Shown here: piece after piece, positions 57,075-64,000 of the stretch
Layout: each line of letters opens with the position of its first letter
How positions within the stretch are numbered: the first letter of the stretch is position 1
Source: JBBPZA01 sp038199375
GTDB lineage: Bacteria; Actinomycetota; Thermoleophilia; Solirubrobacterales; Solirubrobacteraceae
Reading direction: 5' to 3'
Assembly: GCA_038199375.1 (NCBI GenBank)
Contig: JBBPZA010000005.1
Coordinates: 5,790 to 69,789 of the forward strand
Length of the DNA stretch: 64,000 nt
Position numbers and translations under genes: made by a program
Notes under the pieces: model-generated
Database searches by the model: none
What the model saw: only the letters and a program-made list of their open reading frames with translations
What the model was told of the DNA's origin: nothing

Positions 57075-57409
57075 GTCGAAACGAGCGAGAGCGCTTGCGA
57101 GACGTCAAGGACGCGATCGTCGCGATCCACGCGCACCTCGCACGGACTCCCGGGCAGCCGGGGGTTGAGGATGACACCCTGCTGCACGATGCGCTCCTCT
57201 TCCAGTTCGTGGTCATCGGAGAGGCCGTGAAGAATCTGGCGCCCGAGACACGGAATGCGGAGCCCGAGATCCCCTGGACGGATGTCGCCGGGCTACGTGA
57301 CCTGATCGCCCACGAGTACTTCAGGATCGAGATCGACCGAGTGCTCGCGATAGTCGAGCGCGATCTACCGCCGCTCGAACGAGCGATCGACCGGCTGCTC
57401 GACGAGTGA
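57071..57409 (+). CDS. hepT: HEPN-domain toxin (DUF86, HepT type)
   Basis: 112 residues, all helical. The RNase signature R-x4-H-x-Y is intact: Arg76, His81 and Tyr83 in LRDLIAHEYFRIEIDRV; Tyr83 corresponds to the residue AMPylated by MntA in studied pairs. FQFVVIGEAVKNLAPETR is the DUF86 core helix. It is expected to be an RNA-cutting toxin neutralised by the upstream nucleotidyltransferase. Coupled to it by a 4-bp overlap. Confidence 0.88.
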   Translation: MSRNERERLRDVKDAIVAIHAHLARTPGQPGVEDDTLLHDALLFQFVVIGEAVKNLAPETRNAEPEIPWTDVAGLRDLIAHEYFRIEIDRVLAIVERDLPPLERAIDRLLDE

Positions 57410-57532
57410 TGCGCCCTCACGGCGCCGACGAGCTCTCGCGCTACTCGATCGCCACCTCGGACATCGAGTGCTCCAAGCCGCGGGGTGTGCTGTGGAAGGA
57501 TGGGCCGCACCTGTACCCCGAGAGGAGAGCGC

Positions 57533-58381
57533 ATGGATGTAGGTGTCGGACTTCCGTCGACCATTCCCGGAGTCACCACCGAGCAGGTGCTCGACGCGGC
57601 GCGGCGCGCCGAGGCGGCGGGCTTTCACTCGCTCGGCGTGCTCGACCGCATCGTCTACGACAACTTCGAGCCGCTGGTGACGCTCGCAGCCGTTGCCGCG
57701 GTGACCGAGCGCATACGGCTGACGACCGCGATCCTGATCGTTCCCAATCGGGCCAACGTGGCGCTGGTGGCCAAGCAGGCGGCAACCGTCGACGTGCTCT
57801 CGGGCGGCCGCCTGACGCTGGGCGTCGGCCTTGGCGGTCGAAACGACGACTACGGGGTCTCGGGCGTGCCGACGGAAGGTCGTGGGAAGCGCTTCGAGGA
57901 GATGCTCGAGGAGATGCAGGACCACTGGCGCGGCGACGAGGTGGGCCCCAAGCCGGTCCAGGAGGGCGGGCCGCCGCTCTGGGTGGGCGGCATGGTCGAC
58001 GCCGCCTACCGGCGGGCCGCCCGCTTCGGAGCCGGGTGGATCATGGGCGGGGGCACTCCCGACCAGCTCGCCGATGGGGCGGAGAAGACCCGCCAGGCCT
58101 TCCGCGACGCCGGTCGCGAAGAGGAGCCCCGGATCGGTGCACTCGTCTACTTCGCTCTCGGCGAGGACGCCGAAGCCACCACGCACCGCGACCTCACCCA
58201 CTACTACGCCTGGCTCGGCGAGGAAATGGCGGAGATGATCGCCTCGAGCGCGGCCACCGACGAGGACACGGTCAAGACCTACCTACAGGCCTTCGAGGCC
58301 GCAGGGTGCGACGAGGCGATCCTCTTCCCGACGTCGCCGGATCCCGAGCAGGTCGACCTGCTCGCTCAGGTGGCGCTGTAG
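57533..58381 (+). CDS. LLM-class flavin/F420-dependent oxidoreductase
   Basis: 282 residues from ATG 57533 with AGAGGAG ribosome site at 57521-57527. MDVGVGLPSTIPGVTTEQVL, AEAAGFHSLGVLDRIVYDNF, RIRLTTAILIVPNRANVALV and DVLSGGRLTLGVGLGGRNDD are the luciferase-like barrel motifs; GGPPLWVGGMVDAAYRRAAR comes later. In actinobacteria such proteins usually use F420. Substrate not predictable. Alone in its orientation, downstream of the toxin-antitoxin pair. Confidence 0.87.
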   Translation: MDVGVGLPSTIPGVTTEQVLDAARRAEAAGFHSLGVLDRIVYDNFEPLVTLAAVAAVTERIRLTTAILIVPNRANVALVAKQAATVDVLSGGRLTLGVGLGGRNDDYGVSGVPTEGRGKRFEEMLEEMQDHWRGDEVGPKPVQEGGPPLWVGGMVDAAYRRAARFGAGWIMGGGTPDQLADGAEKTRQAFRDAGREEEPRIGALVYFALGEDAEATTHRDLTHYYAWLGEEMAEMIASSAATDEDTVKTYLQAFEAAGCDEAILFPTSPDPEQVDLLAQVAL

Positions 58382-58397
58382 CGCGGGCTGATTTCTC

Positions 58398-58928
58398 CTA
58401 GTCCAGAGCCGGCGGCGGGACGAATCCGGGGAGTCCGTTCGTGATGAAGCGGATCGTCAGGGGGTAGCGGTAGAACTGGCCCTTGTTGGCCGCGACGGCC
58501 GCGACGATGACGAGCACGATCCAGGCGATGACGACGGCTGGGAGCAGCACGATGCCCACGATGACGAAGATGAGCACGAACGCGATGATGAAGTAGATGA
58601 GCGCGGAGAGGTTGAAGTTCAGCGCCTCGCGCGCCTGGTCGGCCACGAAGGCGTCCTCGTCCTTCTTGACCAGGTAGATGATCAAGGGACCGATGAAGCT
58701 GAAGCCGACGAGCAGGGCGGCGAGCGCGGAGAGGTGGGCGAACATCGCCCACTGCCGCGCCTGCTCGGGCGCCATCGGCGTGCGAGCCGCCGCGTAGTAG
58801 GGCGCGGCGGGCGGCGGCTGGTGCGGGGCCGCCGCGGGTGCCACCTGCTCGGTCCATTGGCCGCCGTCCCAGTAGCGCTGCTGGGCGGGAGCATTCGGGT
58901 CGGGATACCACCCGGGGGCGCTGGTCAT
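58398..58928 (-). CDS. DUF2510 + DUF4870 membrane protein
   Basis: 176 residues. The N-terminal MTSAPGWYPDPNAPAQQRYW DGGQWTEQV is a DUF2510 motif (G-W-Y-x-D-P, W-x-G-x-x-W-T); a Pro/Ala linker follows; then three helices of DUF4870 (HLSALAALLVGFSFIGPLII, FNLSALIYFIIAFVLIFVIV, LPAVVIAWIVLVIVAAVAAN). The function is unknown. Its ATG overlaps the upstream diacylglycerol-kinase stop by 4 bp, so the two are coupled. Confidence 0.85.
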   Translation of the reverse strand: MTSAPGWYPDPNAPAQQRYWDGGQWTEQVAPAAAPHQPPPAAPYYAAARTPMAPEQARQWAMFAHLSALAALLVGFSFIGPLIIYLVKKDEDAFVADQAREALNFNLSALIYFIIAFVLIFVIVGIVLLPAVVIAWIVLVIVAAVAANKGQFYRYPLTIRFITNGLPGFVPPPALD

Positions 58929-59914
58929 GCGACCACCAGCAGGCCGCCGGGCTCTACCGCATAGCGCGCCGAGGTCACGTCGTCGACGTGGTCGCCGTCA
59001 ACCTGGAGCGGCACGGGGCGGCCGTCGAGGGATCGCGCCTCGAGCTCACGCACCCCCGAGAACCCGCGCACACGTCGGTGCGCGGCGACGCGCGAGCTCG
59101 CGGCGAACGCGCGCCAGGCCATCGTCGGCATGTCGAGCGGGTGTGCACGCTCGAGCACGGTGCCGGCCAGGGTCCCGTCCTCGGGCTCGACGTCCTCGCC
59201 GAGCTCGATGGGCCGGTCGTTGAAGTAGGTGTAGGGCGTGAGGTTCTGGATGATCGCCGTCACTCCCTCGATTCGCTCGTCGCCGACGGCCACCTCGATG
59301 CGCGGGGCATCCACAAGGTAGCGGCGAATGAAGGTCGTCACCGCAGCGTAGGTGAAGTAGTAGGCGCCCAGGCGCCTCTTGAGCCGCGGGTGACGGTCGA
59401 CGCGCTCGACCACGCTGGCGTCTAGTCCCAGTCCGGCGGTGAACGTGAACGCGCGGCCGTTGACGCGGCCGAGGTCGACCGCCCGGGGGCTGAACCGATC
59501 TGCCAGTCGCAGGAGGTGCTCGGTCGCGTCCACGATCTCCGTGGGTATCCCGAGCACGCGGCAGTACACGTTGGTCGCTCCGCCCGGGAGGACGCTCAGC
59601 GCGGTCTGCGAGCCGGCGAGCCCGTTGGCCGCCTCGTTGACCGTCCCGTCGCCCCCGAAGGCCACCGCGAGGTCGTAGCCCTCCTGGGCGGCCTCTCGGC
59701 AAAGCTGGGTCGCGTGCCCTTTGCGCTCGGTGTCGACCGCCTCGACCTCGTAGCGGCCGCGAAGCGCGTAGACGATCAGGTTCTTCAGGCGGTCGGAGAC
59801 CGTCGTCGCGTAGGGGTTGACGATGACCAGCATCCGCTTGGGCTCAAGCGGCGTCGTCAGCGCTGCGGCGGCGTCGACGAGCCGTTCGAGCGAGTCGACG
59901 GGCGGGGCGGGCAT
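58925..59914 (-). CDS. diacylglycerol/lipid kinase family protein
   Basis: 329 residues. RMLVIVNPYATTVSDRLKNL, AQEGYDLAVAFGGDGTVNEA and ANGLAGSQTALSVLPGGATN are the DAGK catalytic motifs (GGDGT nucleotide loop, PGGTxN). GRAFTFTAGLGLDASVVERV and DGRPVPLQVDGDHVDD belong to the C-terminal lid domain. It phosphorylates diacylglycerol or a related lipid with ATP. First gene of a two-gene operon. Confidence 0.88.
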   Translation of the reverse strand: MPAPPVDSLERLVDAAAALTTPLEPKRMLVIVNPYATTVSDRLKNLIVYALRGRYEVEAVDTERKGHATQLCREAAQEGYDLAVAFGGDGTVNEAANGLAGSQTALSVLPGGATNVYCRVLGIPTEIVDATEHLLRLADRFSPRAVDLGRVNGRAFTFTAGLGLDASVVERVDRHPRLKRRLGAYYFTYAAVTTFIRRYLVDAPRIEVAVGDERIEGVTAIIQNLTPYTYFNDRPIELGEDVEPEDGTLAGTVLERAHPLDMPTMAWRAFAASSRVAAHRRVRGFSGVRELEARSLDGRPVPLQVDGDHVDDVTSARYAVEPGGLLVVA

Positions 59915-60044
59915 CGGGCATCGAACACCGACCGAGGCGGCTCGTTACGCGCCAGGCGGGCTCTGCCCGGCCGGCGGAGGCCGGGATGTCGCCGGTGGGG
60001 GAGCCGAGGCAGGGGGCCCCGTCAGGACTAGGCTTTCGCGTGCC

Positions 60045-60986
60045 GTGCCCGAGGTCAGCGTCATCGTCCCCGCGCGCGATGCGACCGCGACGCTGCCCGC
60101 GACCCTGGACGCGCTCGCGGGCCAGACCCTCGCCCCCGATCGCTTCGAGGTGATCGTGGTCGACGACGCCAGCGTCGATGGCACCGCAGCGCTGGCCCGC
60201 GCCGCGGGCGCGCGGGTGGTCGGCGCCTCGGGGGAGGGCCCCGCCGCGGCGCGTAATGCCGGCGCCCGCACGGCCCGCGGAGAGATCCTCGCGTTCACCG
60301 ACGCCGACTGCGCTCCGTCGGCAAGCTGGCTGGAGGCCGGCCTCGAGGCGCTGCGAGTCGCTGATCTCGTGCAGGGCGCGGTTCGCCCGACGCCCGGCGC
60401 GGCGGTGGGACCCTTCGACCGCACGCTCTGGGTCGAGGGGGAGCACGGCCTCTACGAGAGCGCCAACCTTCTCGTCCGTCGCGAGGCCTTCGCCGCGCTC
60501 GGCGGCTTCGAGAGCTGGCTGCGCCCGCGCCGCGGCATCGAGCTGGGGGAGGACACGCTGCTGGGCTGGAGTGCTCGCCGGGCGGGCCTGCGGGTGGCCT
60601 TCGTGCCCGAGGCCGTCGTCCATCACGCGGTCCTGCACCGCGGCGCGGCGGGCTACGTGGCCGAGCGGATGCGCCTGCGCGCCTTCCCGGCCCTCGTCGC
60701 CCGCATCCCAGAGCTGCGCGACCGGCTCGCCTACCGTCGCTTCGTCCTCGGCCGCCGCAGCGCCGCTTTCGACCTGGCGCTGGGCGGCGGGCTCGCCGCC
60801 TTCGTGTGCCGGCGACCGTTCCCCCTCGCGGCCGCGGCTCCCTACGCCGCCCTGCTCGTCGCAGACGCCCGGCGTTGGGGCGGGGGTCTCTCGGGCCGGG
60901 TGGCGCTCGTCGGGCTCGCGGCCGACGCGGTAACCGCCGCCGCACTCGCGCGCGGCAGCGTCGAGGCCAGGACGCTGCTCCTCTAG
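60045..60986 (+). CDS. glycosyltransferase family 2
   Basis: 313 residues from GTG 60045. PEVSVIVPARDATATLPATL, FEVIVVDDASVDGTAALARA, GPAAARNAGARTARGEILAF, TDADCAPSASWLEAGLEALR and GIELGEDTLLGWSARRAGLR are the GT-A motifs. The C-terminus is membrane-associated. Close in build and ending to the proteins at 32574 and 30023, though it lies 24 kb from the glycan cluster. Convergent with corA. Confidence 0.87.
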   Translation: MPEVSVIVPARDATATLPATLDALAGQTLAPDRFEVIVVDDASVDGTAALARAAGARVVGASGEGPAAARNAGARTARGEILAFTDADCAPSASWLEAGLEALRVADLVQGAVRPTPGAAVGPFDRTLWVEGEHGLYESANLLVRREAFAALGGFESWLRPRRGIELGEDTLLGWSARRAGLRVAFVPEAVVHHAVLHRGAAGYVAERMRLRAFPALVARIPELRDRLAYRRFVLGRRSAAFDLALGGGLAAFVCRRPFPLAAAAPYAALLVADARRWGGGLSGRVALVGLAADAVTAAALARGSVEARTLLL

Positions 60987-61981
60987 AGAAAGCCCCGCCG
61001 GCGGAACCAGGTCACCATGCTGACGAGCAGCACAACCATGATCCCGATGACCAGCAGGAAGCCCCACACCTCGCCCTCGCCGGGCACGTGCGTGTTCATG
61101 CCCCAGATGCTCGCCAGCAGGGTGAGGGGGAGGAGGATGACGCTGAAGGCGGTGAGGACCCGCAGGACGTCTGACAGGCGGTGGCCGATGACCGACTCGT
61201 TGGTGGCCTCCAGCGCCTCGACGGTCTCCTTGAAGCCCTCGAGCATCTGCCACACGCGCTCGGAGGCATCGTTGATGTCGTCGAAGTAGATGTCGAGCTC
61301 GTCGGCGATGTAGCGCGACTTCGTGCGCTCGAGGTCGCCCAGCACCGCCCGCTGCGGGCGGACGATCTTGCGAAAGTTGATGATCTCCTGCTTGACGTTC
61401 GAGATGTCGCGCACGACCTCGGTAGAGCGCCCCTCGAAGATCTCGTCCTCGATGCGCTCGAGCTTGTTGCCCATCTTGCGCAGCATCGGGAAGCTCGCGT
61501 CCACGCAGTCGTCGACGATCCTGTAGAGCAGGAAGCCAGGCCCCTGGGAGAACAGCTGCCCGCGAGCGTCTTCGCTGCCGCGGCAGCGCTCGAAGAGGTA
61601 GGAGACCGGCTGGAGCGGCTCGTTGGGGAGGGTGATCAGGTAGTCGGCGCCGATGAAGACGTCGAGCTCGGCGGCGTTGAGGCGCTGGATCTGCTTGTCG
61701 AAGCGCGGGAAGTGCAGGACGATGAAGAGGTAGGCCTCGTACTCGTCGATCTTGGGCCGCTGGTTGCGCGAGAAGACGTCCTCGAGGTCGAGGTGGTGGA
61801 AGTCGTAGTGCTCCTCGAGCCACGCGCGCTCGCTCGCGCGCGGACGCTCGATGTTGATCCAGCGCAGGCCGTTCGACTCGACGACCTCGACGTTGGGCGG
61901 CTGGACCTGGGGCTCAGGCGCGCTTCCGGCGCCCTCGCGCGAGCGAGCCGAACGGCGCAGTGGCTTCGGAAGGCTCGGCAT
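60983..61981 (-). CDS. corA: CorA-family divalent cation transporter
   Basis: 332 residues. A large N-terminal cytosolic domain (LDLEDVFSRNQRPKIDEYEA, YLFIVLHFPRFDKQIQRLNA) and long helix (VKQEIINFRKIVRPQRAVLG) lead to two membrane helices: DVLRVLTAFSVILLPLTLLA with SIWGMNTHVPG (the GMN selectivity motif at residues 294-296) and GFLLVIGIMVVLLVSMVTWF. It is a pentameric Mg2+/Co2+ channel. Divergent from the riboswitch-controlled gene; overlaps the glycosyltransferase 3' end by 4 bp. Confidence 0.94.
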   Translation of the reverse strand: MPSLPKPLRRSARSREGAGSAPEPQVQPPNVEVVESNGLRWINIERPRASERAWLEEHYDFHHLDLEDVFSRNQRPKIDEYEAYLFIVLHFPRFDKQIQRLNAAELDVFIGADYLITLPNEPLQPVSYLFERCRGSEDARGQLFSQGPGFLLYRIVDDCVDASFPMLRKMGNKLERIEDEIFEGRSTEVVRDISNVKQEIINFRKIVRPQRAVLGDLERTKSRYIADELDIYFDDINDASERVWQMLEGFKETVEALEATNESVIGHRLSDVLRVLTAFSVILLPLTLLASIWGMNTHVPGEGEVWGFLLVIGIMVVLLVSMVTWFRRRGFL

Positions 61982-62072
61982 GGCAACTTCGCGGGTCGTC
62001 GCTTCTCATCGGGATTCCTCGGTGTCGATTCTAGCTGCGGCGTCCGCTATCCTCCTTCTTCACATAGCTGGA

Positions 62073-62163
62073 CTACATCAAGAGGGGTGGAGGGACTGGC
62101 CCTACGAAACCCCGCCAACCATTCGCTTCACCGCGGAACGGTGGCAATTCCTTCGAGATGTGG
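62073..62163 (+). ncRNA. SAM-I-type riboswitch aptamer (S-box family)
   Basis: The core AAGAGGGGTGGAGGGACTGG CCC...GAAACCCCGCCAACC is the P2 kink-turn and joining region of S-box RNAs; GGTGGCAATTCC is the P3 3' strand plus the J3/4 consensus. P1 forms from 62073-62079 and 62157-62163 (7 pairs including one G-U). P3 is CACCG/CGGTG. The P4 stem normally between CAATTCC and P1 is very short or absent, so it may belong to the SAM-I/IV variant group. SAM binding should stabilise P1. Confidence 0.88.
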
Positions 62164-62177
62164 ACAGGGCGATCGCT

Positions 62178-62215
62178 CAGAGACCTCTGCCACACAGACC
62201 GGCGGGGGTCTTTTT
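62178..62215 (+). terminator. riboswitch expression platform: short terminator hairpin next to the start codon
   Basis: A first small hairpin, CAGAG/CTCTG (62178-62189), is followed by AGACC (62196-62200) pairing with GGTCT (62207-62211) and then a U-run. The loop and 3' arm contain the only ribosome site (GGGGG, 62204-62208) for the ATG at 62219, so folding could stop both transcription and translation. TGTGG in the 3' strand of P1 (62159-62163) can alternatively pair with CCACA (62190-62194), a possible switching helix. Confidence 0.6.
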
Positions 62216-62218
62216 CAT

Positions 62219-63478
62219 ATGGCAAGTGCAGAGGCGTTGAAGTGCAAGGAGTGCAAGGCGGAGTTTCCGCTCGACGCGAGCTACGTGTGCGACCGTTGCT
62301 TCGGCCCGCTCGAGGTGGCCTACCGACCGATCGGTGACATCGACGTCGCCGAGTTCCGGCGGCGCATCCAGGGCGGCCCGCAGAACATCTGGCGCTACGC
62401 GGACTTCCTGCCCGTGGAGACCCAGCCCGGGTCCTCCGGGCGCAACACCTCGCGCGCGGGCCTGCCCGCCGGCTGCACCCCGCTCGTCCGGGCCGACCGG
62501 CTGGCCGAGCGGCTGGGCCTGGGGGAGGTCTGGGTCAAGAACGACGCGGCGAACCCCACCCATTCCTTCAAGGACCGCGTGGTGGCGGTGGCGGTGGCCC
62601 GTGCGCGTGAGCTCGGCTTCGACACGCTGGCCTGCGCGTCGACGGGCAACCTCGCCAACGCGGTCGCGGCGGCCGGGGCCGCCTACGGAATGGAGTCCTA
62701 CGTCTTCATCCCGGCCGACCTCGAGGAGCAGAAGATCCTCGCCACGGGCATCTACGGCACGCGGCTGGTCGCGGTGCGCGGCAGCTACGACGACGTGAAC
62801 CGCCTGTGCACGGAGCTCTCGGCCGAGCATCCGTGGGCCTTCGTCAACGTCAATCTGCGCCCCTACTACGCCGAGGGCTCCAAGACGCTCGCCTACGAGA
62901 CGGTCGAGCAGCTGGGCTGGCGCACGCCCGACCGCGTCGTCGCGCCGATCGCCTCGGGCTCGCTGTTCACCAAGATCGCCCGCGGCTTCGAGGAGTGGCT
63001 CGAGCTCGGGCTCGCGAACGGCGAGACCCCCGTCTTCAACGGCGCCCAGGCGGCGGGATGCTCACCCGTGGCCCAGGCCTTCGAGGCGGGCCATGACGTC
63101 TGCCGTCCGGTGCGGCCCGACACGATCGCCAAGTCGCTGGCCATCGGCAACCCCGCCGACGGCCCCTACGCGGTCGAGCTGGCGCGGAGCACCGGCGGCG
63201 CGGTGGACGCGGTCACCGACGACGAGATCCGCGCAGGGGTGCGGCTGCTGGCCGAGACGACCGGGATCTTCACCGAGACCGCCGGTGGGGTTACGACGGC
63301 CGTGCTGGCCAAGCTCGCGCAGCGGGGCGACATAGGAGCCGACGAGCGCGTCGTGCTCTACATCACCGGGGACGGCCTCAAGACGATCGACGTCGCCCGC
63401 GGGACTTTCGAGCTCCACGAGATCGAGCCTAGCCTCGCCGCCTTCGAAAAGGCGCTGCCGGACGCCGTCGCGGCCTGA
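62219..63478 (+). CDS. threonine-synthase-like PLP enzyme under SAM riboswitch; possible O-phosphohomoserine-dependent homocysteine synthase
   Basis: 419 residues, fold type II. An N-terminal zinc ribbon has Cys9, 12, 24 and 27 (LKCKECKAEF, YVCDRCFGPL). PLP lysine is Lys118 in NPTHSFKDRVVAVAV; LACASTGNLANAVAAA is the phosphate-side loop; VAPIASGSLFTKIARGFEEW binds PLP phosphate; GIFTETAGGVTTAVL follows. By similarity it is threonine synthase (O-phosphohomoserine to threonine). But it is controlled by a SAM riboswitch and is followed 24 bp later by a CysO-like sulfur carrier, as CysM is paired with CysO. It may therefore replace the phosphate with sulfur to give homocysteine; this second role is inference. 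Confidence 0.85.
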   Translation: MASAEALKCKECKAEFPLDASYVCDRCFGPLEVAYRPIGDIDVAEFRRRIQGGPQNIWRYADFLPVETQPGSSGRNTSRAGLPAGCTPLVRADRLAERLGLGEVWVKNDAANPTHSFKDRVVAVAVARARELGFDTLACASTGNLANAVAAAGAAYGMESYVFIPADLEEQKILATGIYGTRLVAVRGSYDDVNRLCTELSAEHPWAFVNVNLRPYYAEGSKTLAYETVEQLGWRTPDRVVAPIASGSLFTKIARGFEEWLELGLANGETPVFNGAQAAGCSPVAQAFEAGHDVCRPVRPDTIAKSLAIGNPADGPYAVELARSTGGAVDAVTDDEIRAGVRLLAETTGIFTETAGGVTTAVLAKLAQRGDIGADERVVLYITGDGLKTIDVARGTFELHEIEPSLAAFEKALPDAVAA

Positions 63479-63502
63479 GGGCCGGATAGGATCCGCGTCC
63501 TC

Positions 63503-63778
63503 ATGGCGGTCACGGTCAAGATCCCCACCCAGCTGCGCGCCGCCGCCGGTGGCGTGACCGACGCCGAGGTCGAGGGGTCGACCGTCGGCGAGGCGCTCGA
63601 TTCGCTCTACGAGCAGTTCTCAGACCTGCGCGACCGCATCTCGGGAGACGGCGGCCTGCGGCGCTTCGTCAACGTCTACGTCGCCGGTGAGGACATCCGC
63701 TTCCTCGAAGGCCTTGACACCTCGGTGTCTGACGGCGACGAGATCACCATCCTGCCGGCCGTCGCCGGCGGTCGCTAG
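63503..63778 (+). CDS. MoaD/ThiS-family sulfur carrier protein, CysO-like
   Basis: 91 residues with the ubiquitin fold. VTVKIPTQLRAAAGGVTDAE, VGEALDSLYEQFSDLRDRIS, RRFVNVYVAGEDIRFLEGLD and DGDEITILPAVAGGR are close in pattern to mycobacterial CysO, which ends ILPAVAGG. Here one Arg follows the Gly-Gly, so a protease (JAMM/Mec+ type) would have to expose the diglycine before adenylation and thiocarboxylation. It lies 24 bp after the PLP enzyme and shares its SAM-riboswitch transcript. It is most likely the sulfur donor for that enzyme. Confidence 0.88.
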   Translation: MAVTVKIPTQLRAAAGGVTDAEVEGSTVGEALDSLYEQFSDLRDRISGDGGLRRFVNVYVAGEDIRFLEGLDTSVSDGDEITILPAVAGGR

Positions 63779-63781
63779 CCG

Positions 63782-64000
63782 CTAGCCGGGCGGCGACTCG
63801 CCCTCGTAGTAGTCGACCGCGTCGGTTCGGCGATAGACCTCGCGCAGCCCGCCGCCGTCCGGCCGGCGCTCGTAGGCGCCGAGCGTGCCGGAGTCGGGTC
63901 TGACGACGATGTCGGGCCCGGCCAAGGGGCTGAAGGCAAGGAAGCGAACGGTCTCGTCGCTCCGGTTGACGATCTGGTGGGCGCCGTCCGCACCGGCCAG
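63782..64000 (-). CDS. cupin-domain protein (5' end outside window)
   Basis: The minus frame enters from the right edge and ends with TAG at 63782-63784, giving 72 C-terminal residues: GAHQIVNRSDETVRFLAFSP, LAGPDIVVRPDSGTLGAYER and VYRRTDAVDYYEGESPPG. H-x-(I/V)-x-N-x-(S/T)-D-E-x-V-R-F-L is the second cupin motif and PDSG-x-(L/V)-G follows it in a common group of small cupins. Function unknown. Its stop is 3 bp from that of the sulfur carrier gene. Confidence 0.75.
   Translation of the reverse strand: MAGADGAHQIVNRSDETVRFLAFSPLAGPDIVVRPDSGTLGAYERRPDGGGLREVYRRTDAVDYYEGESPPG

Noticed and set aside
61982..62072. Mg2+ riboswitch or leader for corA
   Set aside because: No M-box or ykoK consensus on the minus strand upstream of corA; the structured element here belongs to the + strand SAM switch.

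Overview
The window is high-GC, gene-dense bacterial DNA with many GTG starts. I read it as an actinobacterium, most likely of the Thermoleophilia (Solirubrobacterales/Gaiellales) type. Reasons: the gene block pdxS-pdxT / yebC / ruvC-ruvA-ruvB / secDF / recJ / rel; a C-terminal domain on the secreted sugar dehydrogenase of a kind I associate with that class; an F420-type LLM oxidoreductase; DUF2510/DUF4870 proteins; and many TAnnnT -10 boxes placed 6-7 nt before a start codon, which implies leaderless mRNAs. No rRNA, tRNA, CRISPR array or intact insertion sequence was seen.

Layout. 0-9.9 kb: FMN reductase-like protein (cut by the window edge), acyl-CoA thioesterase, a PEP carboxylase 3' remnant, a methyltransferase, a TetR/MFS efflux pair with shared operator, a secreted PQQ-type sugar dehydrogenase, rfbC, an RpiR regulator, pdxS-pdxT and a DUF4234 protein. 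9.9-13.0 kb: proline catabolism (proline dehydrogenase, P5C dehydrogenase). 13.1-39 kb: a surface-glycan cluster of seven glycosyltransferases, eleven SAM-methyltransferases (four are close paralogues of the CmoB/DUF1698 type), a hexapeptide acyltransferase, a flippase, an RpiB-type isomerase, a phosphomannomutase/phosphoglucomutase, an MBL hydrolase and two paralogous polytopic membrane proteins; yebC lies inside it. 39-41.6 kb: a ParE/Phd toxin-antitoxin pair and a GGDEF/HD-GYP protein. 41.7-52.6 kb: housekeeping block ruvCAB, zinc-ribbon/PAS protein, fused secDF, small membrane protein, recJ, bifunctional rel.

52.6-57.4 kb is a decayed accessory island: degenerate ORFs, a twice-frameshifted two-TM protein with a 40-aa partner, a HicB remnant, VapBC, an hsdM pseudogene, and an XRE-MNT fusion with its HEPN toxin. 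57.5-62 kb: LLM oxidoreductase, DUF4870 protein, diacylglycerol kinase-like protein, another family-2 glycosyltransferase, CorA.

62.0-63.8 kb holds the most interesting unit. A SAM-I-type riboswitch with an expression platform abutting the start codon precedes a threonine-synthase-like fold-type-II PLP enzyme, followed at once by a CysO-like ubiquitin-fold sulfur carrier whose C-terminus is Gly-Gly-Arg. By analogy with the CysM/CysO cysteine pathway and the Wolinella HcyS methionine pathway, I propose that this is not (only) threonine biosynthesis but a thiocarboxylate-dependent homocysteine synthase acting on O-phosphohomoserine. That is inference, but the SAM control and the sulfur carrier point the same way.
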